This document shows, in pieces, positions 17,863 through 28,300 of a DNA stretch of 32,010 nt. Each line of letters starts with the position of its first letter. Within the stretch, counting starts at the first letter, position 1. Below the pieces are notes generated by a model that saw nothing but the letters and a program-made list of their open reading frames with translations, searched no databases and was not told the DNA's origin. Made by a program: the position numbers and the translations under genes. The stretch comes from Limisphaerales bacterium (GTDB lineage Bacteria > Verrucomicrobiota > Verrucomicrobiia > Limisphaerales > UBA8199): NCBI GenBank assembly GCA_003152225.1, contig PLZQ01000314.1, positions 8,030-40,039 of the forward strand, written 5' to 3'.

Positions 17863-20800
17863 ATGAAATCCAAACTACAGTGGACCGTGATGGTGCTGGC
17901 CGTCGGGTGGGCGGGGAGTGCCATCGCGGGCAACGTGGTCTTCCTGCCAGCGACCGGCAATTGGAACATCCCCGCCAACTGGAGCGGCGGCATCGTGCCG
18001 GACGCGAGCCAGAGCACCATCGTTTACAACGGGAGCATTGTCACCGTGAATTCCGATGTCGGGACTTGTGGCAGCGCGTTCATCGGTCAGGGTACCCCGC
18101 CCACTCGCAAAGGCACGGGGCAGTTCCGGCCCGGCGCGGTTTTGACGGTGGCGAATTTATTTCTGGGACGCGACTGGGGCAACTACGGCCAGTTCAATCA
18201 ATCCGGCGGCACGTTGACCGTGAATGGTTCTGTCAGCGTGGGTGATTCCGCCGGCGGGGGCACGGGAGCGAGCGGGGAATTGAACCTCACGGGAGGCAGC
18301 TTGCAAATGGCCGGCGGCGGCAGCTCGGTGCAGGTGGGTAATCAAGGCGTGGGACGAATGCTGGTGGCCGGTTCGGCGGTGCTGAGCACGCCGAGTCTCC
18401 TGGTGGGCAACACGGCCGATTCGTCCGGATCGCAATTATACCAGTGGGGCGGCACCATTTATGCCGGCAGCTTCACGGTCGGTTCGGCGGGGGCGAGCAA
18501 CTGCGGGTTCACGATCTCCTCCGGCGCAACGGTGTGGGGGGGGACGCTGCTGGTGAATGGAACCTTGACCGCGCAAGGTTCACAATTCTGGCTGCAGGGG
18601 ACCAACTCCGCCGGCCTGGGATTGCAACTGGCGGACACGGGCACGCTGCGCCTGGAACTCGGCGCGCGCGGTCTGACGCCGATCCAGATCACCGGCTCCC
18701 AGATTTCTATCGCGCCGGGCAGCAAGCTGGTAGTGGACGGCACGCGTTATCTGCGCTGGGGCGGCGGGCCAGGAACTTTCAAGCTGGTCCGACACGGCGG
18801 CTACGCGTGGCAGGCGCAGTTTGCCGCGACGAATGTGACGTTGTCCGGCTTTGGCGAACTCACGGCGGCTTTAAATTACACCAGCAACTCGCTGGATCTG
18901 GTGCTGTCCGCGCCGACCAACGGGGTGGCGCACCCCGGCCGGGGGATGTTCTGCGAATACTGGGAAGTGCCGATCAAGGTGAACCCCGCCGTTTCCGGGC
19001 GCACCATTGCCGCGCCTTTGTCCGCGCTGCCGGACTTCACGAACACAATGGTGGTGACGCATCCGATTTATGGCCTGGTGGTCACCAACATTAATCTGAC
19101 GCCACGCCGCCGGGACACGAATTATTTCCTGCGGTTCACCGGCTACCTCAACGTCCCCACCAACGGCAGCTACACATTTTATCTGAACTCGGACGATGGC
19201 TCGAAGCTCTGGCTGGATGGCAATCTGCTGGTCAACAACGACGGGCCGCAGGGCGCGACGGAAGTCAGCGGCACGACCAATCTCACCGCCGGAATGCACG
19301 CGCTGGTCGTCGGCTATTTTCAGGCGACTGGAGGCCAGACATTGAATGTGAGCTGGGCTGGCCCGGCTTTGGCCAAACAGACCCTTACGGACGCGGCGCT
19401 TTTTCTTGCCAGCGTATTGGACAGCCAAGTGCGCCAGGCATTCTATCAAAACCTCGTTCAGGATTCCGAAATGGCTTACAACTATGCCCCGTCCTTCATG
19501 TATGATGAGACGGAGGGCCTCTACAAAATCTGGATGTGCGGCTCGGGGGATGCCCCGGGCGCGGTGGGCGGGGACAATGTGGTCTATCGGGAAGCGACTT
19601 CGCTGACGGGATTGTTGACGGCGCCGTTAACCGTGGCTTTGAAACCCAGTCTGGACCCGACCAAGTTCGATCAGATTCACGCCTGCGATCCGAATGTGTA
19701 TCGCGTGGGCAACCTGTATTACCTGACCTACAGCGGCAACACGGACAACACGCAGTTGCCGGAACGCACGCGCATCGGCATGGCGGTGAGTTATGACGGC
19801 GGGCGCACGTTCCAGCGCTTGCATGGCGGGGTGCATAACATTGAACCCAACACCAACACGTATGTTGATGGCTATGGCACAGGCCAGTCCGCCGTGGTTC
19901 AGGCCAACGACGGCTACTTCTACATGATCTACACGGATGCGGACAGCGGGCCGATCACTGAGCGCGTGGTGCGATCGCTCGATCCGGCATTTACGCCCGG
20001 GAGTTTCACGAACGTGGCCAATCTTTTTGGCGTGGGCAACAGCGTGGACCTGGCTTACGACGCGACCAATTCCCAGTTCATCATCGTGGCGCAATTAGAG
20101 ATGATTTACTTCGACTCGAACTGGAATCAGTTGCGCCGCGTGAGCCGGGGGAATCCCTTCGCGTGGACTATGGGTGAAGATTACGGGTTGCTCTCGGATT
20201 CCCAAAAGCGGCCGGTCAATTACAACCAGGAAGGCGTCGCGTCCTATGTGCTGGCGGCCTCGACTGTGGACGACGTTGGCGACACCACCCTCTGGGCCAA
20301 CTGGGTGGCGGGCGATTTGAAATACCTTGTCCTGCCGCAGACACTCACGCCGGGTTGGGCGGTGCCGCAAGTCATCTCCGAGGGTTACAGCTTCGCGGGC
20401 AATAGCGGAAGCGTCATCGGCGGCACCGTATTGAATCACACGAACAATTTCACCGTGGACTTCTGGGCGCGGCCCGACGCGGACGCGAGCCTGCCGGCGG
20501 AAGCGATCTCAGGCTCACCGGGCACGGGGGGGCAGCGTTACGTCACGCATCCCGAACAAGGCGGCGCGGGAGCCGCCTGGGGTGCGGGTCACGCCGGCAT
20601 GGGAGTTTCGCTGGGGCGCAACGGCATCGGCGTGTTTGAGCACGCCGGCGGTTACCTTCCGTCGTTACTGACGTGGAGCAGTGAGATCACTGACTGGGTG
20701 CATGTCGCGGTGGTTTACACCGACAAGACGCCCTGGCTCTATGTCAACGGAAAGTTCGTGCGCAGCGGATTGACCAGCCCGCAGACGTTCGTCCACCCGA

Positions 20801-21747
20801 CGGCGAATAATTTTGGCGGCAGCGTCTATGGCTATTTCTCCGGCCGGGTGTGGAATTATCGCGTTTGGAATCGTCCGCTGACGGCGGCCGAAGTGGCGTT
20901 ACTGCCCGGAGCGACGGCGGGAACGAATTTCCCCTCCGCCCTCGTGGGCAAATGGCTGCAGGACCCGACGCTCGATCAAGGCAGCGCCAACGGAACCAAA
21001 GCCCTTGATGCCACCGTCGCCGGGGCGGTGGCGGGGAACAGCTATAGTTACCAACTGGCGGACAATGGCGGGGGACGTTTTACGATCAACAGTTCGACCG
21101 GGTTGGTCACGGTGCTCAACAAGACCCTTCTGAACTTCGCCACGAACACCGTGCAGCCTTTCACGGTGCGCGCCGTGGATAACATCCTGAATACGTTCGA
21201 CCGCCCGTTCAACGTAACGGTCACGGCCACGAACAACCGGCCGAGCATCACGTCCATGCCGAATTACGTCCGCATGGCCGGCGCGACGCTGACGGTCGCC
21301 ACGCCTGCGAGTGACCCCGATGTGCCGCCGCAGCCGTTCACCTTCACCCTGCTGACCGCGCCGACCGGGGCCACGGTCAACGCCTCGTCGGGTTTGATCA
21401 GTTGGCATCCGCTCATCGGCCTGGGGGGGGCAACCTCCAATTACACTTTCCGGGTCAAAGTGGACGACAACGGCGCGCCCAACTTGTCCGCGACGCAGAC
21501 CTTTGCCGTGACGGTGTTCCAGCCGACCCAACCACCGACCGTGGATGGCATCTCGACCAGCGGCGGACAATTCGCCCTGTTGGTTTCTGGGGAGGCGGGG
21601 CCGGACTACACGCTCGCGGCCTCGACGAATCTGGTGCAGTGGACGCCGCTGTTCATCACCAATCCAGCGGCGCTCCCGGTGTGGCTTGCGGATCCGGCCA
21701 CCACGACCAATGCCCGTCGATTCTATCGCGTGATAATGGGGCCATGA
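17863..21747 (+). CDS. 1294-residue secreted PA14 / beta-propeller / LamG protein
   Basis: ATG 17863 starts a signal peptide (SKLQWTVMVLAVGWAGSAIAG). Approximate modules: a repetitive beta-solenoid rich in GG and NxT (24-345, FLPATGNWNIPANWSGG, SGTLTVNGSVSVG type); a PA14 domain (359-519, FTGYLNVPTNGSYTFYLNSDD); a five-bladed propeller of GH43/GH32 type (523-826, NYAPSFMYDETEGLYKIWMCG, CDPNVYRVGNLYYLTYSG); a LamG/concanavalin-like domain (839-1016, NNFTVDFWARPDA, YTDKTPWLYVNGKFV); cadherin/Ig-like repeats (1046-1222); and a C-terminal module ending RRFYRVIMGP that resembles the end of the 12080-16489 product. The propeller may be a glycosidase, but I cannot confirm a full catalytic triad. Likely a secreted or surface glycan-processing or glycan-binding protein. 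Confidence 0.85.
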   Translation: MKSKLQWTVMVLAVGWAGSAIAGNVVFLPATGNWNIPANWSGGIVPDASQSTIVYNGSIVTVNSDVGTCGSAFIGQGTPPTRKGTGQFRPGAVLTVANLFLGRDWGNYGQFNQSGGTLTVNGSVSVGDSAGGGTGASGELNLTGGSLQMAGGGSSVQVGNQGVGRMLVAGSAVLSTPSLLVGNTADSSGSQLYQWGGTIYAGSFTVGSAGASNCGFTISSGATVWGGTLLVNGTLTAQGSQFWLQGTNSAGLGLQLADTGTLRLELGARGLTPIQITGSQISIAPGSKLVVDGTRYLRWGGGPGTFKLVRHGGYAWQAQFAATNVTLSGFGELTAALNYTSNSLDLVLSAPTNGVAHPGRGMFCEYWEVPIKVNPAVSGRTIAAPLSALPDFTNTMVVTHPIYGLVVTNINLTPRRRDTNYFLRFTGYLNVPTNGSYTFYLNSDDGSKLWLDGNLLVNNDGPQGATEVSGTTNLTAGMHALVVGYFQATGGQTLNVSWAGPALAKQTLTDAALFLASVLDSQVRQAFYQNLVQDSEMAYNYAPSFMYDETEGLYKIWMCGSGDAPGAVGGDNVVYREATSLTGLLTAPLTVALKPSLDPTKFDQIHACDPNVYRVGNLYYLTYSGNTDNTQLPERTRIGMAVSYDGGRTFQRLHGGVHNIEPNTNTYVDGYGTGQSAVVQANDGYFYMIYTDADSGPITERVVRSLDPAFTPGSFTNVANLFGVGNSVDLAYDATNSQFIIVAQLEMIYFDSNWNQLRRVSRGNPFAWTMGEDYGLLSDSQKRPVNYNQEGVASYVLAASTVDDVGDTTLWANWVAGDLKYLVLPQTLTPGWAVPQVISEGYSFAGNSGSVIGGTVLNHTNNFTVDFWARPDADASLPAEAISGSPGTGGQRYVTHPEQGGAGAAWGAGHAGMGVSLGRNGIGVFEHAGGYLPSLLTWSSEITDWVHVAVVYTDKTPWLYVNGKFVRSGLTSPQTFVHPTANNFGGSVYGYFSGRVWNYRVWNRPLTAAEVALLPGATAGTNFPSALVGKWLQDPTLDQGSANGTKALDATVAGAVAGNSYSYQLADNGGGRFTINSSTGLVTVLNKTLLNFATNTVQPFTVRAVDNILNTFDRPFNVTVTATNNRPSITSMPNYVRMAGATLTVATPASDPDVPPQPFTFTLLTAPTGATVNASSGLISWHPLIGLGGATSNYTFRVKVDDNGAPNLSATQTFAVTVFQPTQPPTVDGISTSGGQFALLVSGEAGPDYTLAASTNLVQWTPLFITNPAALPVWLADPATTTNARRFYRVIMGP

Positions 21748-22229
21748 CGAATCCAGCCATTAACGAGCGGGGCACTGCGATTCAGACTCTGCGCCATGAA
21801 GACCCGCGGTTCACCCGCGCAGCGCTCAGTACGAGCCGGCGCGCGAAAAGCAAATTCCTGCTATCATTCAAAAGATAACATGGGGTGGTCAGGCTGGGAG
21901 GAATTCCGCAACCTGACCCCCAATGATGAAACTAACTTACAAGAGCAAAATTAGAATCCAGACCAAGGAGAGGCAAGCCTCGCCTGCCGGCAAACCAGCA
22001 ACCGATGCGCTCGTCGAGACCGTGCTGAGGGCCAGCAAGGTCTCGCTAACCGCAGGAGCATCAATCCCGAGCTGCGACAGCGGGTCGCCCCCCCCATCAG
22101 GTCATCAAGCTTTCACGAGCCAAGAACTCCCGGGCGGAGAGTTAAAACAAGCGGTTCTGACCGTTCTGACCCCTCTACTAAGATGAGCCGCACTCTCCAA
22201 AAGCACGCAGTCAAAAAACATACACCCCA

Positions 22230-22255
22230 GCCCGCCCAGCTTGCCCGCCCAGCTT
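22230..22255. repeat. Tandem 13-base repeat, two copies
   Basis: GCCCGCCCAGCTT occurs twice in perfect tandem and is followed by GCCCTT, the start of a third. It lies in non-coding sequence about 240 bases before the GH127 gene. No function is evident. Confidence 0.8.
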
Positions 22256-22483
22256 GCCCTTGGTTTCTAAATGCCATTGCGCAACTATGCCAAGGCCGTG
22301 TGCGTTACGATCAACAAATCTTTGGCTTCTTCCAACCGACATTCGGTGATTAAGCCTGTTGGCGTAGCCGCACGCATGGTCATGGCGCAGATTAGGAAAA
22401 AGGCACTGCTGGAAGTTGCGGTCGTGGTTCTTTCCTTGGTGGAATGCCTTTTCCTGTGCCAATGGATTCCGACGCGTTGAATC

Positions 22484-22488
22484 AGGAG
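22484..22488 (+). promoter_or_regulatory. Ribosome binding site AGGAG for the gene at 22497
   Basis: AGGAG lies 8 bases before ATG 22497. It decides this start over an in-frame codon at 22416 that would place 27 extra residues before the signal peptide. Confidence 0.75.
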
Positions 22489-22496
22489 TTAAGCTT

Positions 22497-25319
22497 ATGA
22501 AACTATGTCGCAGTTGTCTGGTAGGAATGGCCTTGGTGGTGGCGAGCGGTTACTCATTCGCCAGTGACGAGCCGTTGGGAATCGAGCGAGTCGCTCGGCT
22601 GGCAAAACCGGGCTACCAATGCACGGCCCTGCGAGATGACGAAGCGCTCTGGGTTCAGGTGGACTTGGGCCGGGAACTGCCGATCGACCAGGTAAAATTG
22701 CTTCCGGCTGTTTCCGTCATCGGAGAACAGCAGGGCTATCCATTGCGATTCAGGATCGAGTCATCCACGGATGAGCCTTTCAGCACGCCCACATTGATTG
22801 CGAGCCAGACCGACGCGGATGTGGCGGATCCCGGAGACAAAGTCGGCGTATTTGCCGCCCGTGGGATTAAGGCGCGCTACGTCCGCCTGACGGCAACGAA
22901 GCTGCGCGAGAAAGTCCTCTGGCTTGCCAAGCTAGAAGTATGGTCTGGCGGCCAGGAAGTCGCCCAGCGATGCCCCGCTTCAGACTCGCGGCGCGGCAAT
23001 CTGGGGGTGACCTTGCTCACGCGCCCGGCCCGTCCGCAGGGTGAATATGTGGTCACGGACAATCCTGCGAACATGATTCCGGCAGCCAAATGGAAGCCGG
23101 TCCGGTTGAAAGCGCACGCGCCAGTGGTCGGCGTAAGAATGGAAGGCGGGGTTCTCAAACAGGCTATGGAGAACAACATTGGCTATCTGCTGGCGACCGG
23201 CACGCCCGATCAGCTTCTGAAGTATTTCCGGGACCGCGCCGGCAAGCCAAACCCACCGGGCACTAAAGTGCCCGACGCCTCCTGGGAACACGAGCTGACG
23301 GGTTCCTACGCGGGACGGTTTCTGATGGGAGCCGGCTCGACGCTGCGCTTCATGGAGCATGCGGAACTGCGCAAACGATTAAACCAGGTCGTAAACGGAA
23401 TCGAGGAGTGCCGGCGCGATGACGGCTATATCATGGCCTATCCAGACGACACGATATTCTACAATGAACGCGGCTGCTACACGCGTTCTTGGGTTACGCA
23501 GGGCCTCATCGAGGCGGGCCGCTCGGGAAACGAGAAAGCATTTCCACTGCTGCGCGGATTCTACGATTGGTTCGACCAGGCGCCGTTTCTGCCCGAACTC
23601 CTTCGCCGGGGAGGTTTCGGCATTCAGGGGTTCGTGGCGAGCACGCTTCTTTACTCCACCCCTGCGGGAGACCCGAAAGATCTGCTGATCGGCCAACGCT
23701 ACTTTCAGGAGAACTACTGGCTTGATCGGCTCGCGCGGAAAGACCCCACAGCCATTTGGCGCTATCCTTACAGCCACCCGCACAGCTACTTGCTGACAGC
23801 GGTGGAGCCTTATCTCGATCTTTACCTGGCGACTGGCCAGCCCCGTTACTTGAAGGCTGCCGAAGGCGCCTGGCAATTGTACCACGAAAATTGGGAGCAC
23901 ATCGGCGGCAGCATCGCCATCTGCGAAGGGTCCACATTCCCTCCAAAGTCCTACGTATTGACTCGCAATACCGGCGAACTCTGCGGCAACACTTTCTGGG
24001 CGCGCTTCTCGGAAAGATTCCATCTTCTGAATCCGGAGGACGAGAAGTATCCGGCTGAAATCGAGAAGTCGATTTACAACGTCGCTCTTCCCAACCAGGC
24101 CACTTCATCCATCCGTTATACCGCAAAGCTGGTCGGCAAGAAAGTGCAGGGCGGCACCTACAATAGTTGCTGCGAAGGGCAGGGAACCCGGTTTTATGGG
24201 ACGATGCCTGAGTACGTGTATTCAATCGCCGACGATGGCCTCTACGTGAACCAGTTTGCCGCGTCCTCCATACACTGGAAACAGAACGGCCATGATTTAG
24301 AGGCGCGCATGATCACCGACTTTCCGTTCGGGTCTAAAGTCGAGTTGCGGGTTTCGCCTGCCCAGCCCGTGCGAAGTGCCATTCGCGTGCGAGTTCCCGG
24401 ATGGGCGCCGCATGACGTGGCATTCGTGATGAACAGAAAGACCATCGCTACGGGCAAACCCGGCCAGTACATTACCCTGAACCGCACATGGACGGCTGGC
24501 GACGCTGTGTCATTCGAACTGCCACTTGCATTCAAGCTGACCCGCTACACCGGGATGGAGGAAGTGGCCGCAGGCGGGCGATATGCGCTGGAGTACGGAC
24601 CGATCCTCATGGCGCTTACGGGGGGAATGGAAAATGCCGCCGGCACCATTCCGCTGGCTCTGAACCCGGACGCCCTTCTCGAGACGCTGATGCCGATCCC
24701 CGGAATGCCACTGCATTTTGCTATCAATGGGGATCCAAAACTCAAATACATTCCTTACTGGGAAGTGGCCGACGAGAACTTCACATGCTTCCCAGTACTC
24801 ACGGCAACTTCGGCCTCCCCGACAGCGCAGCCGGGCCAAGGCAATCTTGCGTTGGCAAGCCTTGGAACAACTGTCACGGCGGACAGCGAATTGGCGACAG
24901 AACGTGGCTGCACAGCACAGGCGATTGACGGCATCATCGCCTCTGAGGGACACCCATTCAACCGTTGGCACGCGTCCGTGGATACCACAAATCCTCACTG
25001 GATTCAGGTCAAACTGCACAAGCCCGAACGTATCGGCCGCGTGGTGATCCGTTTCGCGAAGGATCCTCTCGGATACCCGTTGTCCTTTCAAGGGCTCATC
25101 GGAACGGACAAGGCCGACAAGGTATTGTTCGACCAGTCTGACTATCCAGACTGGAAAGGATTCGAGTTGTCTTTTCCTCCGGTCACAGCCGATACATTCC
25201 GTCTCGTCATACGAGAGTCAGCCAACCTTCCATGGCCGAGATGGAGCAATCACGTCTCCGCAGCCCAGATAAGCGAGATCGAGTTGTACCACCCGGTGTC
25301 CGAGAAAAAGAAGTCATAG
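22497..25319 (+). CDS. GH127-like beta-L-arabinofuranosidase with two F5/8-type C domains
   Basis: 940 residues; the start is set by AGGAG and by the signal peptide CLVGMALVVASGYSFAS. Residues about 25-150 form a discoidin (F5/8 type C) domain. Residues about 165-770 are a GH127 (former DUF1680) alpha/alpha barrel with C-terminal beta domain. The zinc/cysteine site known from Bifidobacterium HypBA1 is matched by Glu494-x-Cys496 (GELCG) and Cys558-Cys559 (NSCCEG), where the second-pair cysteine is the nucleophile; Glu477 is a candidate acid. A second discoidin domain occupies about 785-935. The enzyme class releases L-arabinofuranose; the secreted form with two carbohydrate-binding modules suggests action on an intact polymer. 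GH78 starts 50 bases downstream, so one transcript is likely. A 28-base block of the C-terminal domain recurs exactly at 30360-30387. Confidence 0.85.
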   Translation: MKLCRSCLVGMALVVASGYSFASDEPLGIERVARLAKPGYQCTALRDDEALWVQVDLGRELPIDQVKLLPAVSVIGEQQGYPLRFRIESSTDEPFSTPTLIASQTDADVADPGDKVGVFAARGIKARYVRLTATKLREKVLWLAKLEVWSGGQEVAQRCPASDSRRGNLGVTLLTRPARPQGEYVVTDNPANMIPAAKWKPVRLKAHAPVVGVRMEGGVLKQAMENNIGYLLATGTPDQLLKYFRDRAGKPNPPGTKVPDASWEHELTGSYAGRFLMGAGSTLRFMEHAELRKRLNQVVNGIEECRRDDGYIMAYPDDTIFYNERGCYTRSWVTQGLIEAGRSGNEKAFPLLRGFYDWFDQAPFLPELLRRGGFGIQGFVASTLLYSTPAGDPKDLLIGQRYFQENYWLDRLARKDPTAIWRYPYSHPHSYLLTAVEPYLDLYLATGQPRYLKAAEGAWQLYHENWEHIGGSIAICEGSTFPPKSYVLTRNTGELCGNTFWARFSERFHLLNPEDEKYPAEIEKSIYNVALPNQATSSIRYTAKLVGKKVQGGTYNSCCEGQGTRFYGTMPEYVYSIADDGLYVNQFAASSIHWKQNGHDLEARMITDFPFGSKVELRVSPAQPVRSAIRVRVPGWAPHDVAFVMNRKTIATGKPGQYITLNRTWTAGDAVSFELPLAFKLTRYTGMEEVAAGGRYALEYGPILMALTGGMENAAGTIPLALNPDALLETLMPIPGMPLHFAINGDPKLKYIPYWEVADENFTCFPVLTATSASPTAQPGQGNLALASLGTTVTADSELATERGCTAQAIDGIIASEGHPFNRWHASVDTTNPHWIQVKLHKPERIGRVVIRFAKDPLGYPLSFQGLIGTDKADKVLFDQSDYPDWKGFELSFPPVTADTFRLVIRESANLPWPRWSNHVSAAQISEIELYHPVSEKKKS

Positions 25320-25369
25320 GAAGCCAACGGCGGTTCAGCGATCCCAGGCATTGATAAACAACACCCGCC

Positions 25370-28300
25370 ATGAGCATCTCCACCCGCCTCGTATTGTGTC
25401 TGCTGGCCTGGCTGTTTGCTGCCGGCCAGGCCGAAGCCGGCAAGATGTCGGTCAAGAGCCTCCGGTGCGAATACCGGACTGATCCGCAGGGCATCGATGT
25501 CCGGCAACCCCGCCTGGGCTGGCACATTGAGGCGGACGGACGCGCGCAGGCACAGTCAGCTTACGAGGTGCTGGTTTCGAGTACCCGGCCGGGTCTGGCC
25601 GCAGACCAGGGCGACCTATGGGAGAGTGGCCGGGTCGAATCCGGCCAGTCCGCGCACGTCCTTTATGGTGGCGCGGCCTTGAAGTCGCGGCAGCGCTGCT
25701 ACTGGAAAGTGCGGGTCTGGGACCAGGCGGGACGATCTTCGAACTGGAGCCCGCCCGCCGCATGGTCGATGGGCCTGCTCGAGGCGGCGGACTGGAAGGC
25801 CCGCTGGATCGGGCTGGACGGCGGCGAGAACCCCGACCACTTCGCTAACGCTCGCTGGGTGTGGTCCTCTGACGACCCGAAACCGGAGGCCGGGAACGGC
25901 CCGCGACCGCGCCATTTCCGGCGAGCTATCAGTCTGCCAGCCGACCGCGAAGTGCTGGGAGCGCGCCTCACCATCGCCGCGCGGGGCGTCTTCTCGGTAC
26001 GGGTCAACGGGCGCGAAGTCCGCCGGGGCTCAAAAACCGTATTCGTGCCGGCGTCCGAGGTGGACCTGGAGCCGTTCCTTCAGCCCGGCACGAACGTCAT
26101 CGGCATCGTCACCACCCCATCCGATAATAAAGCGGAGCCGCCCGGGCTCCTGTGCGCGTTCTCGGCGGAGTTCGACGCGGGGGATCCACTGGTGGTCCGC
26201 TCCGACGCAGCCTGGAAGGTGTCCGCAACGGTCCCGGAAGGCTGGGACCGGCCGGGCTTCGACGATTCGGCCTGGGCGGCAGCGCAGGATCGGGGCTCGA
26301 ACGACCCGTCGGTTGCCAACCGTATCATCGGCGACGACTACCGGCGGCTCCCGGCCCGGATGTTGCGCCGCGAGTTTAGTTTGGACCGGCCCGTGGCGCG
26401 CGCCACCGCCTACTTGTGCGGCTTGGGGCTTTCCGAACTTTGGATTAATGGTCGGAAAATTGGCGACCGCGTGCTCTCACCGGGCCTGACCGATTACCAT
26501 CGGCGCTGCCTGTACGTCACCTGCGACGTCACGGAGAATCTGCGGCCCGGCGCCAACGCCCTGGGTGTCATCCTGGGCAACGGGCGCTACTTCGCACCCC
26601 GCAAGAGCGCCCCCACCACCACATTGTCTTACGGATACCCGAAACTGTTGCTGCAACTGGAGATCGAGTATGTCGACGGCACTGCCGACACTGTGGTGAG
26701 CGACGGGTCCTGGAAACTGACCACAAACGGGCCCATCCTGGCCAACAGCGAATATGATGGCGAAATCTACGATGCCCGACGGGAGATTCCCGGCTGGGAC
26801 CGGCCCGGCTTCAATGAGGCTGGCTGGACGACGGCCAGGCTCGTCGAGGCGCCGAAGGGCGTGTTGAGCTCGGAGATGGCCGAGCCCATCCGTGTGATGG
26901 AACGGATCCGCCCGGTGGCGGTGACAAACCCGCAGCCGGGCGTGTGGGTGTTCGACATGGGCCAGAACATGGCCGGCTGGTGCCGGCTTCGGGTCAAAGG
27001 CCCCCGCGAGACGCGGATCTTCCTGCGGCACGCCGAGACGCTGCGCAGTAACGGGAGCCTCAACATCGACAATCTGCGCTCCGCCAAGGCGACCGACGCA
27101 TACACGCTCCGGGGCGGGGGCTCCGAGGAATACGAGCCCCGGTTCACCTACCACGGCTTTCGCTACGTGGAGGTCACCGGCTATCCCGGACGGCCGGCGC
27201 TCTCTGCGCTGGAAGGCCGAGTCGTGCATGACGCCGTCCCACGCTCCGGCACGTTTGCGTGTTCCGAGGATCTGGTTAACCGCATCTACCGCAACATGGT
27301 CTGGGGCATCCGCGACAACTACCGCAGCCTGCCCACCGACTGCCCACAGCGGGACGAGCGGCAGGGGTGGTTCGGCGACCGGGCGCAAGTGTCGCGAGGA
27401 GAGATGTACGTCTTTGACACCGCCGCGCTGCACACCAAGTGGGTCCGCGACATGGAAGACTCGCAGCGGGAAGACGGCAGCCTGCCGGACTTGGCGCCGG
27501 CGTACTGGAGCTTCTACACGGGCAGCATCACCTTTCCCACGGCGGCCTTCGCGATCCCCGGGCACCTCCACGACCTGTACGGAGACCGGCGCATCTTGCA
27601 AAACCACTACGACTGCATGCGCAAGTGGGCCGATCTGACGGCCGGCCGGCTGTCAGGTGATCTCCTTCCGGCCGACACCTATGGCGACTGGTGTGTGCCA
27701 CCCGAATCCCTGGACCTGATTTGGTCGGCCGACCCGGCCCGCGTGACCGACCGAGTTCTGGTGGCCAACGCCTACTATTACAGCGACCTGTGCATGCTGG
27801 CCCGCTACGCGGCTCGGCTCGGCCGGGACGACGACGCCCGGCGCTACAGCGGGATTGCGAACCGGGTCAAAGCGGCATTTAACGCGAAGTTCCTCAATCG
27901 CGAGGCCGGCCTTTATGCCAACGGGACCCAAACCTCGGCGGTGCTGCCGCTCGCGTTCGGCCTGGTGCCGGAAGACTGTCGGGCGCGGGTGTTCGCCAGC
28001 CTTGTGGACAATATCGTCCGCAAGACAGACCTCCACGTGGGCACGGGCATGATCGGTGGCCAGTGGCTCCTGCGGGTGCTCTCCGACAACGGCCGGCCGG
28101 ACTTGGCGTGGAAGTTGGCCGCGCAAACCACCTATCCGAGTTGGGGCTACATGGTCGCGTCCGGCGCCACCACCATCTGGGAGCTTTGGAACGGCGACCA
28201 CGGCGATCCGCTGATGAACTCCGGCAACCACGTAATGCAGATCGGCGACCTGTGCACGTGGTTGCACGAATACGTGGCCGGTATCGCGCCCGATGAATCC

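Larger units (their letters stand above)
21748..22496. other. 749-base region without a supported gene
   Basis: It separates the secreted protein from the GH127 gene. Contents: a weak stem (GGTCAGG 21887-21893 with CCTGACC 21912-21918), a 13-base tandem repeat at 22230-22255, and a minus-strand stretch at 22282-22376 resembling a piece of an AraC-type DNA-binding domain. An open frame of 87 codons at 21923-22186 has no recognisable content and is not called. The promoter of the GH127 gene is expected near its right end, but I see no clear box. Confidence 0.5.

Noticed and set aside
21923-22186. 87-codon plus-strand frame upstream of the GH127 gene
   Set aside because: Low-complexity, no signal peptide or domain, no ribosome binding site; more likely chance or degraded sequence.
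22230-22255. CRISPR-like repeat
   Set aside because: Only two 13-base tandem units without spacers and no cas genes; it is a simple tandem duplication.
26477-27607. 376-codon open frame on the minus strand inside the GH78 gene
   Set aside because: It lies fully antisense to a well-supported rhamnosidase, has no recognisable domain, and long antisense frames are expected in high-GC coding sequence.
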